Assembly: GCA_023055355.1 (NCBI GenBank) | Contig: JALJCS010000053.1 | Coordinates: 2,614,501 to 2,678,500 of the forward strand | Source: Agelaius tricolor | Lineage: Eukaryota; Chordata; Aves; Passeriformes; Icteridae | Direction: 5' to 3' | DNA length: 64,000 nucleotides | Part shown: one piece after another, positions 1 to 10,650 of the stretch | Numbering within the stretch: the first letter of the stretch is position 1 | How the letters are laid out: the number at the start of each line of letters is the position of its first letter | Notes under the pieces: model-generated | The model's input: only the letters and a program-made list of their open reading frames with translations | What the model was told of the DNA's origin: nothing | Database searches by the model: none | Translations under genes and position numbers: made by a program

Positions 1-130
1 TGCTGACTTGTTCAAGCTGCTTTATTTCTTTCCCATGCTGAAGCAGTGCCGGGGCAGTGCCGCTTGGAACCAGCAGCGTGGCTCAGGAGTAATTCCTTCC
101 TGCGGCGGGCACAGTGCTGAAGCGAGGCAG

Positions 131-327
<197 letters not shown>

Positions 328-1019
328 AGCACCGGGGAGGGAGCGTGGGAGCGGTGGCGGCTTTCCCGTCGCTGGGACGGGGCAGCTGATGCCGCGTGGG
401 CGATCTTCTCTCTCAGCAGAGAGCGGTGCTGGCTGCAGAGGGCTGCGCTGCGGCGGGTGCCGGTAGGGTGCGGTAGCAATGCAGCTCGAAGGGGGCAGCG
501 GCAGAGAGCGGGGAAAAGAGGAAAACAGCGGCTTTTATGCAGGAGGGGGAGGAAATCCGAGAGGGAGCTGTCTGGCTAGCTGTAAACATAACCTGAAGAA
601 GGAAGGACATAGACCGATGGCAAAAAGGAAAAATCCTGACAGGGAACTCTCCAGACAAAGGGACAGGATCTTTGAGGATAGACAGGGAAGAATCTTGAAT
701 TATTAAGTGCCACAGCAAGACTGGGGGAAAACAACTTCAGACAGAGACCAAATATCTTCAAACCACCAATGCCACACGCAGGGAGAGACCGAACATCCCC
801 AAACCAACACTGCCACTGAGGCAGAGTGGAAATTTTGCGGAGTAGAAATCCATTTTGATTTAGGTGAAATGTACATCTTTAAGTCTGTAGCTTGCTGTTT
901 AGTCTGACTGCCTGTTCTCACAAAGGGCCTGTGCTTGGAGGGACTGCTTCAGCCGAAGGACAAGAGACAAGGGGGGAGTGGGGGGGCAGACAGAGCAGGG
1001 CAACCTGACCCAGGAATTC
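328..1019. other. No recognisable gene
   Basis: GC-rich to about 480, then mixed composition with only short open frames that lack family resemblance or splice-site support. Possibly degraded retroviral internal sequence next to the LTR-like stretch that follows, but no conserved motif was found. Confidence 0.4.
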
Positions 1020-1290
1020 TTCCTGATAAAGAAGAATTAGCGGCAAGCGTCATGCCACAAAATCAGTGGAATGAATTGGTATGAACCTATTGTGAAATAG
1101 CATGCATATGTATTTGAGAAGGAAATAAACAGGGATCTGGAGTTCCCAGAGGTACGCATGTCATTTTAGGGGAATGATTCCCACATGCATCCAGGGCTGT
1201 AATAAACATACCAGCTCTACAGCTTCCACAAAAGTTGTGGAGTTTGTTTGCTTCTGCAAATCACCACAGGCAGGGCTTCAAACCCTCATT
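1020..1290 (+). mobile_element. LTR-like fragment (tentative)
   Basis: Two AATAAA polyadenylation motifs about 80 bp apart (near 1124 and 1202), the second followed by a GT-rich stretch ending in a TTTGTTTGC-like run. This is the layout of an avian retroviral R-U5 in plus orientation. No clean TG...CA ends or target duplication could be defined, so the boundaries are approximate. Confidence 0.3.
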
Positions 1291-1780
1291 GCCACATATA
1301 TGTATCTAGTTCTTTATGTATGTTGTAAAATCTATGTTTAGATTTCCATATTGTATATAGTTGTGTAAGTATCTATTTGTATTGATGTAGTTTTCTATAT
1401 ATGTCTTTTTAAATAGCTATACTGGTATTTGTATCAGTATATATGTCTGGTTTTATATTTTTAGCTGTATATTGATCTATTTCTAGAGATGTTCTATTTA
1501 CGTATATATCTGGATGTAGAGCTGTATATTTGTATCGATGCAGTTGTACAGATATTTAGATTGGTAGTGCTTTTTGTCTCTTTATAGATTGGTTTGTTTT
1601 ATGTATCTGTTTCTGGAATGTAATACGTAACATTTAATCTATATTCACATCTGTATATTGTGGTGGTTATATGTGTATAGTGGTGGAATTCTATTTGTTG
1701 AGTTCTTGGTATTAGTAAGAGATACTGATATTTTTGTATTTCTATATGGGCCGTATGCCTGTCATAATATGCAATAAATC
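1291..1780. repeat. AT-rich degenerate TGTATAT/TATCTA repeat
   Basis: Roughly 500 bp of irregular iterations of TGTATAT, TATCTATT and GTATTTGTAT without a fixed period, read as a decayed simple repeat. No coding potential is seen. The following stretch, 1781-2300, is AT-rich and also holds nothing recognisable. Confidence 0.5.
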
Positions 1781-2307
1781 AAGCTGTTAATTTTCCATTG
1801 ATCTTTGTGTATAGTGAGTGTTTGTAGAGGTTTGCAATAAATTAGTTTTTGTGAACAGAAGTTGATGTTTGTATGTTTTTGAATAGTGTGGTGTAACAAT
1901 GAAATAAATTATTTTTTTTAACTTTAACTGAGATCTGTAGAGTTCTATGTTGTCAGCGCTGGTGTAGCAATTTGTAAGAAATGCCATTTGTCAACTGAGA
2001 TGGGTGTCTTGCAATTTGTGCTATCCAAAGCCATGAGCAGATGTAAATGCAGGAGGATTTTGGCCATGAAAATCTCCAGCCATGCCCAGCACAAGCCCCA
2101 GCTGCACTCAGGCTGGGCAAGGGAAGCACAGATTTGGGATGGCAGTAGAGCCACACACTGGCTCAGAACTCACTGCAAGGGCCTGCTGGCTTTGAAAAAG
2201 ATCAAGGATACATTTTATATATTTTATTTATTACAGTATTATATAGTGCTGTAGTATCATCTATTCTATTTATTACACATATAAAAATTTGTATTATGTA
2301 GTATATT

Positions 2308-2830
2308 GTGGGAATCCTTAAAATCAGAGGGTTTTCAGAAAGCTTCTCCTCAGTTCTCAGAATCTCTGCTGGTCAGAATGACCCTGAGATGTGTTAGAAA
2401 GTCTCTTTTCCCAGCCCAGCAGTCGAAGAAGGAGTCAGGATTTTTTCTGTCCTCATTCTCGAGGTTGTTTATTGTTTCTTATCTATGAAATCCTTTCTCT
2501 GACCCGCCGAGGTCTGTCTGGCAGGTTGGGTTGAGGCACACTGCCCACCTCAGAGGCGGTGTTATCTTTTTATACTAAAATCTACGTGTACATTATTTAC
2601 CATCACTTCCCAATACCTATCACCTATGTTAGACAGTGAGTTTCTACTCTAAACCAAACTAAAAGTGCCAGCAGCACAGCAGAAAATGGAGGCCAAGAAG
2701 AAGAAGAAGAAAGGCTGGACACGCCCAGATTCCCCAATCTTTCCTCCTGAAACCCCATTCTAAAATCCCCAAAAAATCTATTTTTCACCCTGTGATAAAT
2801 TTATATCATTCTACTTAAACTTTCGTGGCT
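2308..2830 (-). mobile_element. Solo or 3' LTR-like element
   Basis: Begins TGTGGGAATCC on the plus strand. It contains a minus-strand AATAAA (plus TTTATT near 2467) followed by a pyrimidine-rich stretch, and a GAA triplet run near 2699. Composition and order look like an avian ERV LTR read on the minus strand. It lies on the 3' side of ERV4 and could be its 3' LTR, but no matching 5' LTR was found to prove this. Ends are approximate. Confidence 0.4.
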
Positions 2831-3600
2831 TGTAAATCCTAAGATAAGGTTGGTAATTGTTTTTCCCATGGATCAAGATCAAAGGCACAGGGCTCTTGGG
2901 CTCTGTGCCAAGGTCTCTGAGCCCCCCTGACAGGGTTTTGAGTCCTCCAGGGCAGTCAGAGGAATTTCTTGGGTTCCAACACTCAGTGGGGAGGATTTCC
3001 AGCCTAGAGGAATATAAAAATAAAAAAGACAACTGTGGACAGTGCCATTGCCGGAGGTTCAGGCTGTTAAAACAAGGAATGGATCGTCCCCTTCGTCGTC
3101 TGTAGCCAATACCCTTGTAAGTAATAAGTAGCTACTCTAGGGGCTCCTGGGCAACGAGATGGGAAACTGTGGGAAATGGATTTGTAGAGAGTTCTCAGGG
3201 CATGACAGGAGGCCCACAAAGAATGCATCTGTATGCAGACTTTGAGACAAGAAATGCTGACTTAGATATGCCATGGAATAGGACAGATATTGTTGAGAGA
3301 GAAATGGAGCTAGAAAAAAGTTTCAAAGGATGGCCTTGCAAACGAGACTAGATACTTTGGAGAAATAGAATTTTGAAAGATGCATTGTAGTGGGATTCAC
3401 GAGGGGCAGTTTTTGGTGATTGGCTTTAAGGCATCTACAGCATGGTGTGGCAAAAAGCTGATAGGCCAAGAAAAGCTTCTAGTGTATTGGAATTAGGAAA
3501 TGGTTGGCTTCTGATTGTGATGGCATCAGTTTTAACATCTGTATTGTCTCACCTTTTTCATGAGACTAAAAATGGAATAGAAGTTTTTAAAACGCCTCTC
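2831..3600. other. Unassigned, probably degraded ERV interior
   Basis: Lies between the LTR-like element and the ERV4 reverse-transcriptase fragment. Short frames exist on both strands. The longest on the plus strand (3442-3753) has one hydrophobic stretch but runs antisense across the ERV4 RT fragment. No family could be recognised. Confidence 0.35.
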
Positions 3601-3913
3601 AGTTGCCCCATCTCTGCGTCAGGAATAGGGTATTGTCCCACAGGGCTGGAGACAAATCTCTTGCCACAAATTATTGACAAAGAGTGGGCAAGTTTTTCAT
3701 TCCTTGCATTAAAAAGACCCAGTGATACCTTTGCAGTGGTTCTACTCTATTGATGGCTGGAACCAAAAAGGCAAATGAAGGAACATCCTCTGGATGAAGT
3801 GGAATGTTGAAAAACCAATCTTTTAAGTCAATGACAAGAAGAGGCCAGTCTCTTGAAATCACTGAAAGAGAGGGAAGTCCAGGTTGCAGAGGCCCCACGT
3901 CCCCTATGATCTC
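3600..3913 (-). pseudogene. pol: ERV4 pol, reverse transcriptase palm fragment
   Basis: The minus-strand frame 3898-3671 (75 codons) encodes the part of reverse transcriptase around the first catalytic aspartate (VIDLKDWFF) and the following LHPED and RYHW segments. It reads to a stop at 3671, and RT-like residues continue to about 3600. This is the downstream half of the ERV4 polymerase. The upstream half lies at 12585-12852, and the two were separated by the insertion of ERV1. It is broken and not functional. Confidence 0.75.
3909..3913. repeat. Target-site duplication of ERV1, left copy (ATCTC)
   Basis: ATCTC directly precedes the left LTR and recurs at 12580-12584 directly after the right LTR. 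The ERV4 RT reading frame is interrupted exactly here, which confirms the insertion point. Confidence 0.8.
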
Positions 3914-4572
3914 TGTCTCGGTCCCTCTGCAAGCCTCTCAAAGAACCCTGGGCCAGTCCCGAGTCGGCAGACACCGGGGAGTTCAGCCCCGACACGGCCG
4001 ACAGCAGGGAGACACTCTCTGTGCCCCGAGGGTACTGAGGGCACCTGGGCTGGTTGCCTTCGCTGCAGCAGAGACAGCAGAGACATCGGTAGAAGAGAAG
4101 GGGCCGACTCTCAGCAGGGGTTAATCCAAGGTTTTATTAGGAGTCCCGAAGGAGCTCCTGCACCTCAGGGGGCCTCCTGCCGAGAGCCCCGGGAGATGTC
4201 CCAAGGTCACATTTAAAGGGAGGTGGAAACCAAAAGTAGATAACATTTTACCAACCAATAGGTATCTCTGAGGGATGGGTACTGGGGGATAGACATATAA
4301 AACAGCGTATAGGGCAGGGCTTGGGGGGCTGACCCCTGGCCTCTGGCTAATCACTTGACGACTTGGACCGAAACTTCTGGATGGGGGGGATGGGATGCTG
4401 AGTGATTGACAGAGAGCCAGGGTGGGGGTTTGGGGATGATCTCATCCTGGGAGAGGAATTACACAGGTAAAGGGAGGGGGGTACAGTCTGGGATAAACCA
4501 TTTGGGAAAAATATGGGAATACAAAACAAAACTACTTCAAAGTATTACAAAATATAAAAACGCACGACAACA
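3914..4572 (-). mobile_element. ERV1 3' LTR
   Basis: 659 bp. On the minus strand it begins TGTTGTCG and ends GAGACA (TG...CA). An AATAAA polyadenylation signal lies at 4133-4138, with a TATA-like TTTAAAT about 80 bp upstream of it. It differs from the 5' LTR by about nine substitutions and one indel. Confidence 0.92.
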
Positions 4573-4589
4573 TCTCCCTCTTTTCGTTT
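4573..4589 (-). promoter_or_regulatory. ERV1 polypurine tract
   Basis: A purine-only run AAAAGAGGGAGA on the minus strand directly abuts the 3' LTR. This is the expected plus-strand DNA primer site in reverse transcription. Confidence 0.85.
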
Positions 4590-4641
4590 AAATAAAAAAA
4601 GGGAGAGGCACCTAAACATTAAATTTCAGCTCGGAGTGATA

Positions 4642-5934
4642 TCAAGCATTAGCAAACCAAGGCTGTTTTGTAAATTCTGCAGAGGTTTCTGTCTCTTCCT
4701 CAGAAGAGGTGGGAACAGTCACCTGATTGATCTCTAAAGGGGAAATAGCTTTCGATATCAGTTTGGTCACGATGCTCTTGATGATCCCGAAGCTGATCAA
4801 AATAACAAGAAAAACAAACAAAACTAAAAATACAGATTTCAATATGGATCTGACCCAGCCCAAGAGTCCCCATCCTTGGAAAAGTCCGTCCATCCAGTCC
4901 GCTGTTTCTTGCTTGATGTCTTGGATCATTTGTTGCATCTTTCCGATGATTTTGTGGACATCTTCAGCCTTGGATGACAGATTCAGGCAACAGAGACCTT
5001 CAAACTCCTCACAATGATGATTATGTAGCAAGAGAAGAAAATCAATTGCAGCACGATTTTGTAGGGTGGCTTGCCTTGTTGTTTCATCGTCTGCCAGGAG
5101 GTCTGAAAGTGCAGCTGATGTAATATTGGCCTGTTTAGCAACCCAACACTCTAGCTGTGATAATTCACCTAGAGCTTTAGCTGCAGACACCCATGGCAAA
5201 AACACGGTGATCGCAACCCCTTTTGGTTTGGACCAATGTACAATTTCAGAATCGCAATTTGGGTCCAAATTCTTTAAATCTCTCTTTTTGCGGGCCGAAT
5301 CGCGGGCGCTGTTTTTGGTTCGCCAATCCATGATTTGGGTTTTGTTGGGTGTAAACAGGCTCAGCTTTCCAATGGTGCATGGACCTCCGATTAGACGAGA
5401 GGGGATGCCCGCCCATGCCCTGTCACCACAAATGAGGAAAAACCCTTTAGGGAGGGCACGGGGCTTATTATCAGGGGTAGAAGACATTCCTACTTGGGAA
5501 ATTTTCTTACACCAAATTTTTGCTGTATAATTCACTTTAAACTGTTTAACTTCATGGTACAAATCTACTTGATCTTTTGATGTAAACATAAACTGAACAC
5601 AATAAAATGCTTTTGCAGAACCAAGGAGTTCAAATTCTTGGGGTTCTTTTTCTGATACTGCTTGTCTATCAAATTATTTTGCCCAAGGGGATAACGGATT
5701 ATATACTGGAAGAAGGGGAGCAGCTAATGTTGGCGGAAATTCATCATATTTAGATGGGATCCCCACAAGGCAAGTGGACATCGGGTCAGACACAGAAGAG
5801 GCTGACAGGCAAATGTGGTCTTGGTTGAGGACTCTGGCGAGGGTGGTCCACACATTTGCCTGAGGCTGCGAAACGATCCACATCTGACTTGGATGGACGG
5901 CTGTCAACAGAAGCAATGGAAGGATGGGGCTCAT
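4642..5934 (-). pseudogene. env: ERV1 env, split by one in-frame stop
   Basis: Two open segments lie in the same frame, 5934-5674 (86 codons) and 5589-4642 (315 codons), separated by a TAA at 5674-5676. The first starts with a hydrophobic signal peptide (about residues 1-17), followed by a short surface-subunit region. The second has a basic cleavage-like cluster (RKKR, residues 100-103), a hydrophobic fusion-peptide-like stretch (about 122-140), an LQNR heptad and immunosuppressive-like region, CX6CC (C193, C200, C201), one membrane helix (about 249-269) and a cytoplasmic tail. CX6CC marks covalently linked SU-TM Envs. The TM most resembles alpharetroviral TM, unlike the beta-type pol. At about 430 codons it is shorter than usual retroviral Envs, so the surface subunit is probably deleted as well as stopped. 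Confidence 0.88.
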
Positions 5935-6030
5935 TCTGATGACACCAGGGCTGAGTTCAGATCAAAGGAAAACACTAAAACTGAAAATAAAAAATGTTAG
6001 GAATAAGGTTCAGGTAACAACAATTTAACT

Positions 6031-8703
6031 TTAAAGAGTCTGACGGCGCTTCCTCCTCCAGCAGGCATTGGCTACCTGTGTTGTAGCTTTGTCCCTTGAC
6101 ACCTTAGGAATGTACGGTCTCACCCACCTGGAGGGGATCCATCTCAAGCCTGAGGGAGTGGATACGCACGCATATCCCCTACCCCAGACTACGAGCTCAT
6201 GGGGCCCCTCTATTTTCCAAGTTTCAGGGTCTTTTATGAAGACTGGTGGATGGACTTTTAGTTTGTGCTGACTGTTCTCGTTAAAATATCTTATAATAGG
6301 TGGGTTAAGGTTTTCATAGGTACAGTTCAAAAAATTCAGTGTGAACAGCGCTTTGGACAGCTGGATTTGAGGGGTCTCCATCTTCATAACTTCACGTTGT
6401 CGGTGAAGAACCTTTTTTAGGTTCTGATGGGCTCTCTCCACCACAGCTTGGCCTGTCGGGGAATAGGGGATGCCTGTTTTGTGTTCTATTCCCCATTGCT
6501 GCAGGAAGCTCCGAAGGTCTTTGGACCTGTACGCTGGGCCATTGTCTGTTTTGATGACCTTACGGATTCCTAATGTGGAGAAGGCTTGCATGAAATGCTT
6601 CTTTACTTCACTGGCTTTCTCCCTTGTGTGGGCAGAAGCATAGATGGCACCAGAAAAGGTATCCACGGAGACGTGGACATATTTAAATTTGCCAAGTGGT
6701 GAGATGTGGGTTACATCTGTCTGCCACACTTCGCTGCTCTGCAAGCCCCTAGGGTTTGCTCCTGTACTTAAGGAAGGTAGTGACTGATTTTGACAAGAAG
6801 GGCATGTGGCTACAATGGCTTGGGCTTGTTTGTGCTTCAGGTGGAATTGCCGAACTAAGGCAGGTGCATTCTGTTGAAAAAATTGATGACTGATCTTTGC
6901 TTGTTGGAATACATCTGGGAGCGGGGCCATCTTGTCTGCTGCTGCAAGGGCATCAGCCCTACGGTTACCTTCTGCAATGAACCCCGGCAGGTCTGTGTGT
7001 GACCTAACATGCATCACATAAAAGGGTTGTTCTCGGCAAGAGATAATTCTTACTAACTTGGAAAGTAATTCATATAAAGAAATGTTGGAAACTTCTTGCA
7101 ACACAGCATTCTCTGCCCTAGACACTACACCTGCAACATAAGCTGAATCAGTAACTAAATTTAAAGGCTCGGGAAACTTCTCAAAAGCTCTGACTACAGC
7201 GGCCAACTCAGCAATTTGGGGTGATCCTTCCACCTTGGCAATATCTGCTTCCCACTGTTGAGTTTGGGGATCTTTCCAAGTTACCACTGACTTGTGAGAC
7301 GCACCAGACGCATCAGTAAAAACTGTCAGTGCTTTTAGAGGTGTCCTGCTCTGAATACTTGTCAGTGATAATGAAAACTGAACATCTAAACTGAAAATTT
7401 TGTGGGCCGGTCGGTGAATCGAAATTTGGCCTGTGTAGCTATCTAGCGCTAATTGCAAGGCTTCATTCTCTTGATAAAATTGCTCTAGCATTGCTTGAGA
7501 CAGATGGCCTGATTTCAGGTTTAAGGAAATGTAAATGCAGTCAAAGTCACACCCTGCCAATTCTCTGATCCAAATCCTTGCTTTCCGGATCAGTTCTGCC
7601 ATCAGCTCCTGTGGCATTTTCATCCTTTTTGACCTGTTGTGACTGAGAAAGACCCACTCTATAATTAAGAGTGGATCTTTCTTGACCTGGTCACCTTTCC
7701 TTGCCTGGACAGTTTCCCACTGAAAAATCATCCCATGGAGGTGTGGCAACTTGCCTAAGATGATAAAATTGAAGGGGAGACCCTGTTGGCACCTGTGGGC
7801 CTGTCTAGTAGACATTATTTCCTGAACTTTCTCCAGTGCGGTTCTCGCTTCCTGGGTGAGGGTCCTAGGAGAACTAAGGTCATCTCCCCCTTTTAACAAA
7901 TTGAAAAGGGGGGCTAGGTCTTCGGTGGAAATGCCTAGCCAAGGTCTCACCCAGTTTAAGGATCCACAAAGTGGATGATCCGCTAAGGCTTTGATGTCAT
8001 GTTTGATAGTTAATTTTTGCGGCACAATGGTCCGCTTTCCAATTTCGAGACCCAGGTACTTCCAAGGTGGCATCTTTTGAATCTTTTCTTCTTGGAGCGC
8101 AAACCCTGCAGCAACCAATGCATTGATTGTCAGGTCAAGTGTGTGAGTAAGCATGTCGTCAGTTGGGGCACACACCAGGATGTCATCCATGTAGTGCAGG
8201 ATGATGGAATCTCCTGCAGCTTCACGGACTGGAGACAACAAGGAAGAGACATACCGCTGGCAAATCACAGGACTCACTTTGAGACCTTGTGGGAGAACTT
8301 TCCAGTGGTATCTCTTCACTGGGGCCTCCAGGTTAATGGTGGGAACCGAAAAGGCAAAACACGGGGCATCGTCAGGATGTAGGAGAATTTGAAAAAAACA
8401 ATCTTTGATGTCAATTACAGCTAAAGACCAATTCTGTGGAAGCATGCTTGGTGAGGGCATCCCTGGTTGTAGAGAGCCCATGTCCTCAATAACGTTGTTG
8501 ATTTGATGGAGATCATGGAGAAGCCGCCACTTGTCTTTGTTGGGTTTTTTAATGACAAAGACAGGCGAATTCCACGGCGACGTGGTCTCCACAATGTGAC
8601 CTTTCTTTAACTGCTCTTGTACAAGCTCTTCAAGCGCCTTTAATTTGGTTTTGTTGAGCGGCCACTGAACTACCCGTATTGGAGTATCAGTTTTCCAAAT
8701 CAA
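6031..8703 (-). CDS. pol: ERV1 Pol: reverse transcriptase, RNase H, integrase
   Basis: 890 uninterrupted codons. The RT palm has a first catalytic Asp at about residue 98 and YMDD at 171-174 (genomic 8182-8193). RNase H begins around TDASG (Asp464) with TDSAY near 518. Integrase has an N-terminal zinc module followed by the D663, D720, E756 triad with the usual DX35E spacing, then a C-terminal DNA-binding part. The integrase HHCC module reads HQFFQ where ERV2 has HQLFH, so the second zinc His is Gln. The frame opens just upstream of the listed start, which has no biological meaning, because Pol is made from a Gag-Pro-Pol precursor. Pol is in a different frame from pro here. ERV2 and ERV3 have pro and pol in one frame and 16 extra nucleotides near the junction, so ERV1 probably carries a small deletion. 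Confidence 0.93.
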   Translation of the reverse strand: MIWKTDTPIRVVQWPLNKTKLKALEELVQEQLKKGHIVETTSPWNSPVFVIKKPNKDKWRLLHDLHQINNVIEDMGSLQPGMPSPSMLPQNWSLAVIDIKDCFFQILLHPDDAPCFAFSVPTINLEAPVKRYHWKVLPQGLKVSPVICQRYVSSLLSPVREAAGDSIILHYMDDILVCAPTDDMLTHTLDLTINALVAAGFALQEEKIQKMPPWKYLGLEIGKRTIVPQKLTIKHDIKALADHPLCGSLNWVRPWLGISTEDLAPLFNLLKGGDDLSSPRTLTQEARTALEKVQEIMSTRQAHRCQQGLPFNFIILGKLPHLHGMIFQWETVQARKGDQVKKDPLLIIEWVFLSHNRSKRMKMPQELMAELIRKARIWIRELAGCDFDCIYISLNLKSGHLSQAMLEQFYQENEALQLALDSYTGQISIHRPAHKIFSLDVQFSLSLTSIQSRTPLKALTVFTDASGASHKSVVTWKDPQTQQWEADIAKVEGSPQIAELAAVVRAFEKFPEPLNLVTDSAYVAGVVSRAENAVLQEVSNISLYELLSKLVRIISCREQPFYVMHVRSHTDLPGFIAEGNRRADALAAADKMAPLPDVFQQAKISHQFFQQNAPALVRQFHLKHKQAQAIVATCPSCQNQSLPSLSTGANPRGLQSSEVWQTDVTHISPLGKFKYVHVSVDTFSGAIYASAHTREKASEVKKHFMQAFSTLGIRKVIKTDNGPAYRSKDLRSFLQQWGIEHKTGIPYSPTGQAVVERAHQNLKKVLHRQREVMKMETPQIQLSKALFTLNFLNCTYENLNPPIIRYFNENSQHKLKVHPPVFIKDPETWKIEGPHELVVWGRGYACVSTPSGLRWIPSRWVRPYIPKVSRDKATTQVANACWRRKRRQTL

Positions 8704-9616
8704 TTTTTGGGCATGGCGTACTTCAGAAAAACCTGCGGGTTTTCTGGGATGTCAATTGTGGTTCCCCATTGAACCATTAAATCTCTGCCCCAGAGGGGCT
8801 CTGTGTAGTCTAAAACAAACAGGCGAATGGAAGCTACTTTGCCATTAGGTCCTTCAATTTGAACAACGTTTTTTGACTGTCTTGCCAATTGAATGCCCCC
8901 TACACCTTGCACGTGTCCTGCTACATTTTGCAATTCCCAGTGTGATGGCCACTCTTTAGACAGAATGATCGTAACATCTGCTCCGGTATCTAAAAGTCCT
9001 TGTATAGATTTGTACTCACCACTGCGGTGCAACCCACATGATAGCTTGGGTTTTTCTTTTCCCAATACCTGAGTCCAGCAGACATTGGGATGGAGTTTAT
9101 CTCTGAGGGTGTCTGCTTGCTCCTGGTCCCATGGAGGCTCAGGCACTGGGATGGCTTGGGCTATTATTTGGCCCTTGGGCAAGTACACGGGTGGGTGAGT
9201 ACAATGGAGCCAAATGACAAATTGTTTCGGGTCTGATGATATGAGACCCGGAGGAATATTAATTTCTTGGGGTGTGTGTTTTGTGTCCCCAAGGACGACA
9301 TACTTACTGTGACATTTCTGGCAAAGCTGTGTCCAAGTACCTGGCTGTTCAGGGTTAACAGATATGAAATGCCAGTTAGTGTCCTTGAGATGGAGAGGCT
9401 CTGTCAGCGCCAGCCTGTAAGGGTTGTGGGGAGAATCGGTAGTTAGAATTGGTCTGGGATTGTCCCAATCAAATGAATGTTCTGTTTTGTTCAATGCCAG
9501 TGCCTCACTTGGCACAAATACATCTCTTGCACTAGATTTCTTGTCCCTCCCCTGTACTTGAATTGAGCCCACCCTATTTTTGTCATAGCGCTGGGGAAAG
9601 GAGCGCTCTTTATTCA
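8700..9616 (-). CDS. pro: ERV1 Pro: dUTPase-like domain plus aspartic protease
   Basis: The frame is entered from gag by -1 frameshifting at 9617-9623. The segment from 9572 is 290 codons. Residues about 45-145 resemble a retroviral dUTPase fold, ending in a GQIIAQAIPVP motif like the conserved dUTPase beta-strand. Its catalytic residues were not verified, so activity is doubtful. The retropepsin follows, with the catalytic DTGAD at residues 195-199 and a GRDLM flap-side motif near 264. A dUTPase-like domain fused upstream of protease in a separate pro frame is a betaretroviral hallmark. The initiator listed for this frame is a GTG and should not be taken as a true start. It overlaps pol by 4 bp and ends in a stop at 8700. 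Confidence 0.85.
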
Positions 9617-10650
9617 GTTTTTTGAAAGGTTGTCCTTTGGGGAATTCTGTTTTTTAAGCTTATTGTATTTAAAATCTAAAAACTGCTTTTTCAGAGGGCC
9701 GTCAGGCATCCAATGCCCTAACTTCCCACAAAGATGGCAAGGTCGATTAGAGTTGGAGGTTCTCTCTTGTGGCATCGTGACGCGCTGAAGCTGGCTGGTG
9801 AATGGTGAATCAGGGGCGTCCACAGCTGCAATCCTTCTCTGTGGTTTTGGTCTGTCGTCTTGGTCAGCAAGGGTGATGGTAACTTTCCTCTCACACACTT
9901 CTAGCATTGACTGTAGTGTTGGTGTTGGATCGAGAGGCAGGCTCAGGATGGCAGCTTTACACTTCTCATTGGCATTTTCTTTAGCAATCTCGGTGAGGAT
10001 TTCCATCCTGGCTCCTTCGTTCTGAACTTGCAATTCAACAGCTTTTCTCAACCTTTCCACAAAACTCAAAAAGGACTCAGATGAAGATTGTGTTATTTTC
10101 AAATAATTTTCAAGCGGAACACCAGGACGGAGCCCAAAGAAAGCTTTCTCAGCTGCTCTAGCACATTCTTTGAACACCTTTCTGGGAATGCCCTCTGCCT
10201 GACTTGCTCCATCCTCCCATTCCCCTTGTCCACAGAGATGGTCGAGAGATATCAATTTACCATAAACATCATGGGCAGTAGCTTCATCAGCCCACAGAGC
10301 TGGTAAAATGTCTCTCAATCCTTTTTTCCATGCTGCATCCCACAAGAGATATTCAGATGAGGATAACAGGCAGGAAAAAAGGTGTTTGATATCAGCGGGG
10401 GTTAAAATATTAGCAAACAGTGTAGCTTTAAGGAGTCCTCTAAAATATTCACTTGATCTATCAAAATCTTTTTGGGCTTTGGCAAGTTCTTTGACAGAAT
10501 CAACAGAAAGGGGGTTATAATGTGGCTGAATCCCCCCATTTAAATCTGAAATATATGACACAGGGGCTGCAGAAAGAGCCAGTGATGTTTCCGGCTTCTG
10601 GCTGCCGAGCTCAGCATCTGTGGTTTCACTGACCTGGGAGGCGGAGGGCG
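9614..10650 (-). CDS. gag: ERV1 Gag, capsid and nucleocapsid part
   Basis: 315 codons from 10561, with the frame open further upstream to about 10650, where it should join the matrix frame. The capsid N-terminal part is followed by a major homology region (about residues 157-175, FLSFVERL core) and one nucleocapsid zinc knuckle. The knuckle has C275, C278 and H283, but the fourth ligand position, 288, is Gly rather than Cys, so zinc binding is probably impaired. ERV2 keeps the full CX2CX4HX4C. The segment is out of frame with the matrix ORF, and the break lies in a G-rich stretch where a homopolymer error is also possible. Confidence 0.88.
9617..9623 (-). promoter_or_regulatory. Gag-Pro -1 ribosomal frameshift heptamer
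   Basis: The minus strand reads A AAA AAC in the gag frame, followed immediately by the gag stop TGA (9614-9616). A -1 slip there joins gag to the open pro frame. This is the canonical betaretroviral gag-pro slippery site. A downstream pseudoknot was not assessed. Confidence 0.8.

Noticed and set aside
4727..5530. Plus-strand frames of 96 and 154 codons
   Set aside because: They are antisense shadows of ERV1 env and show no recognisable domain.
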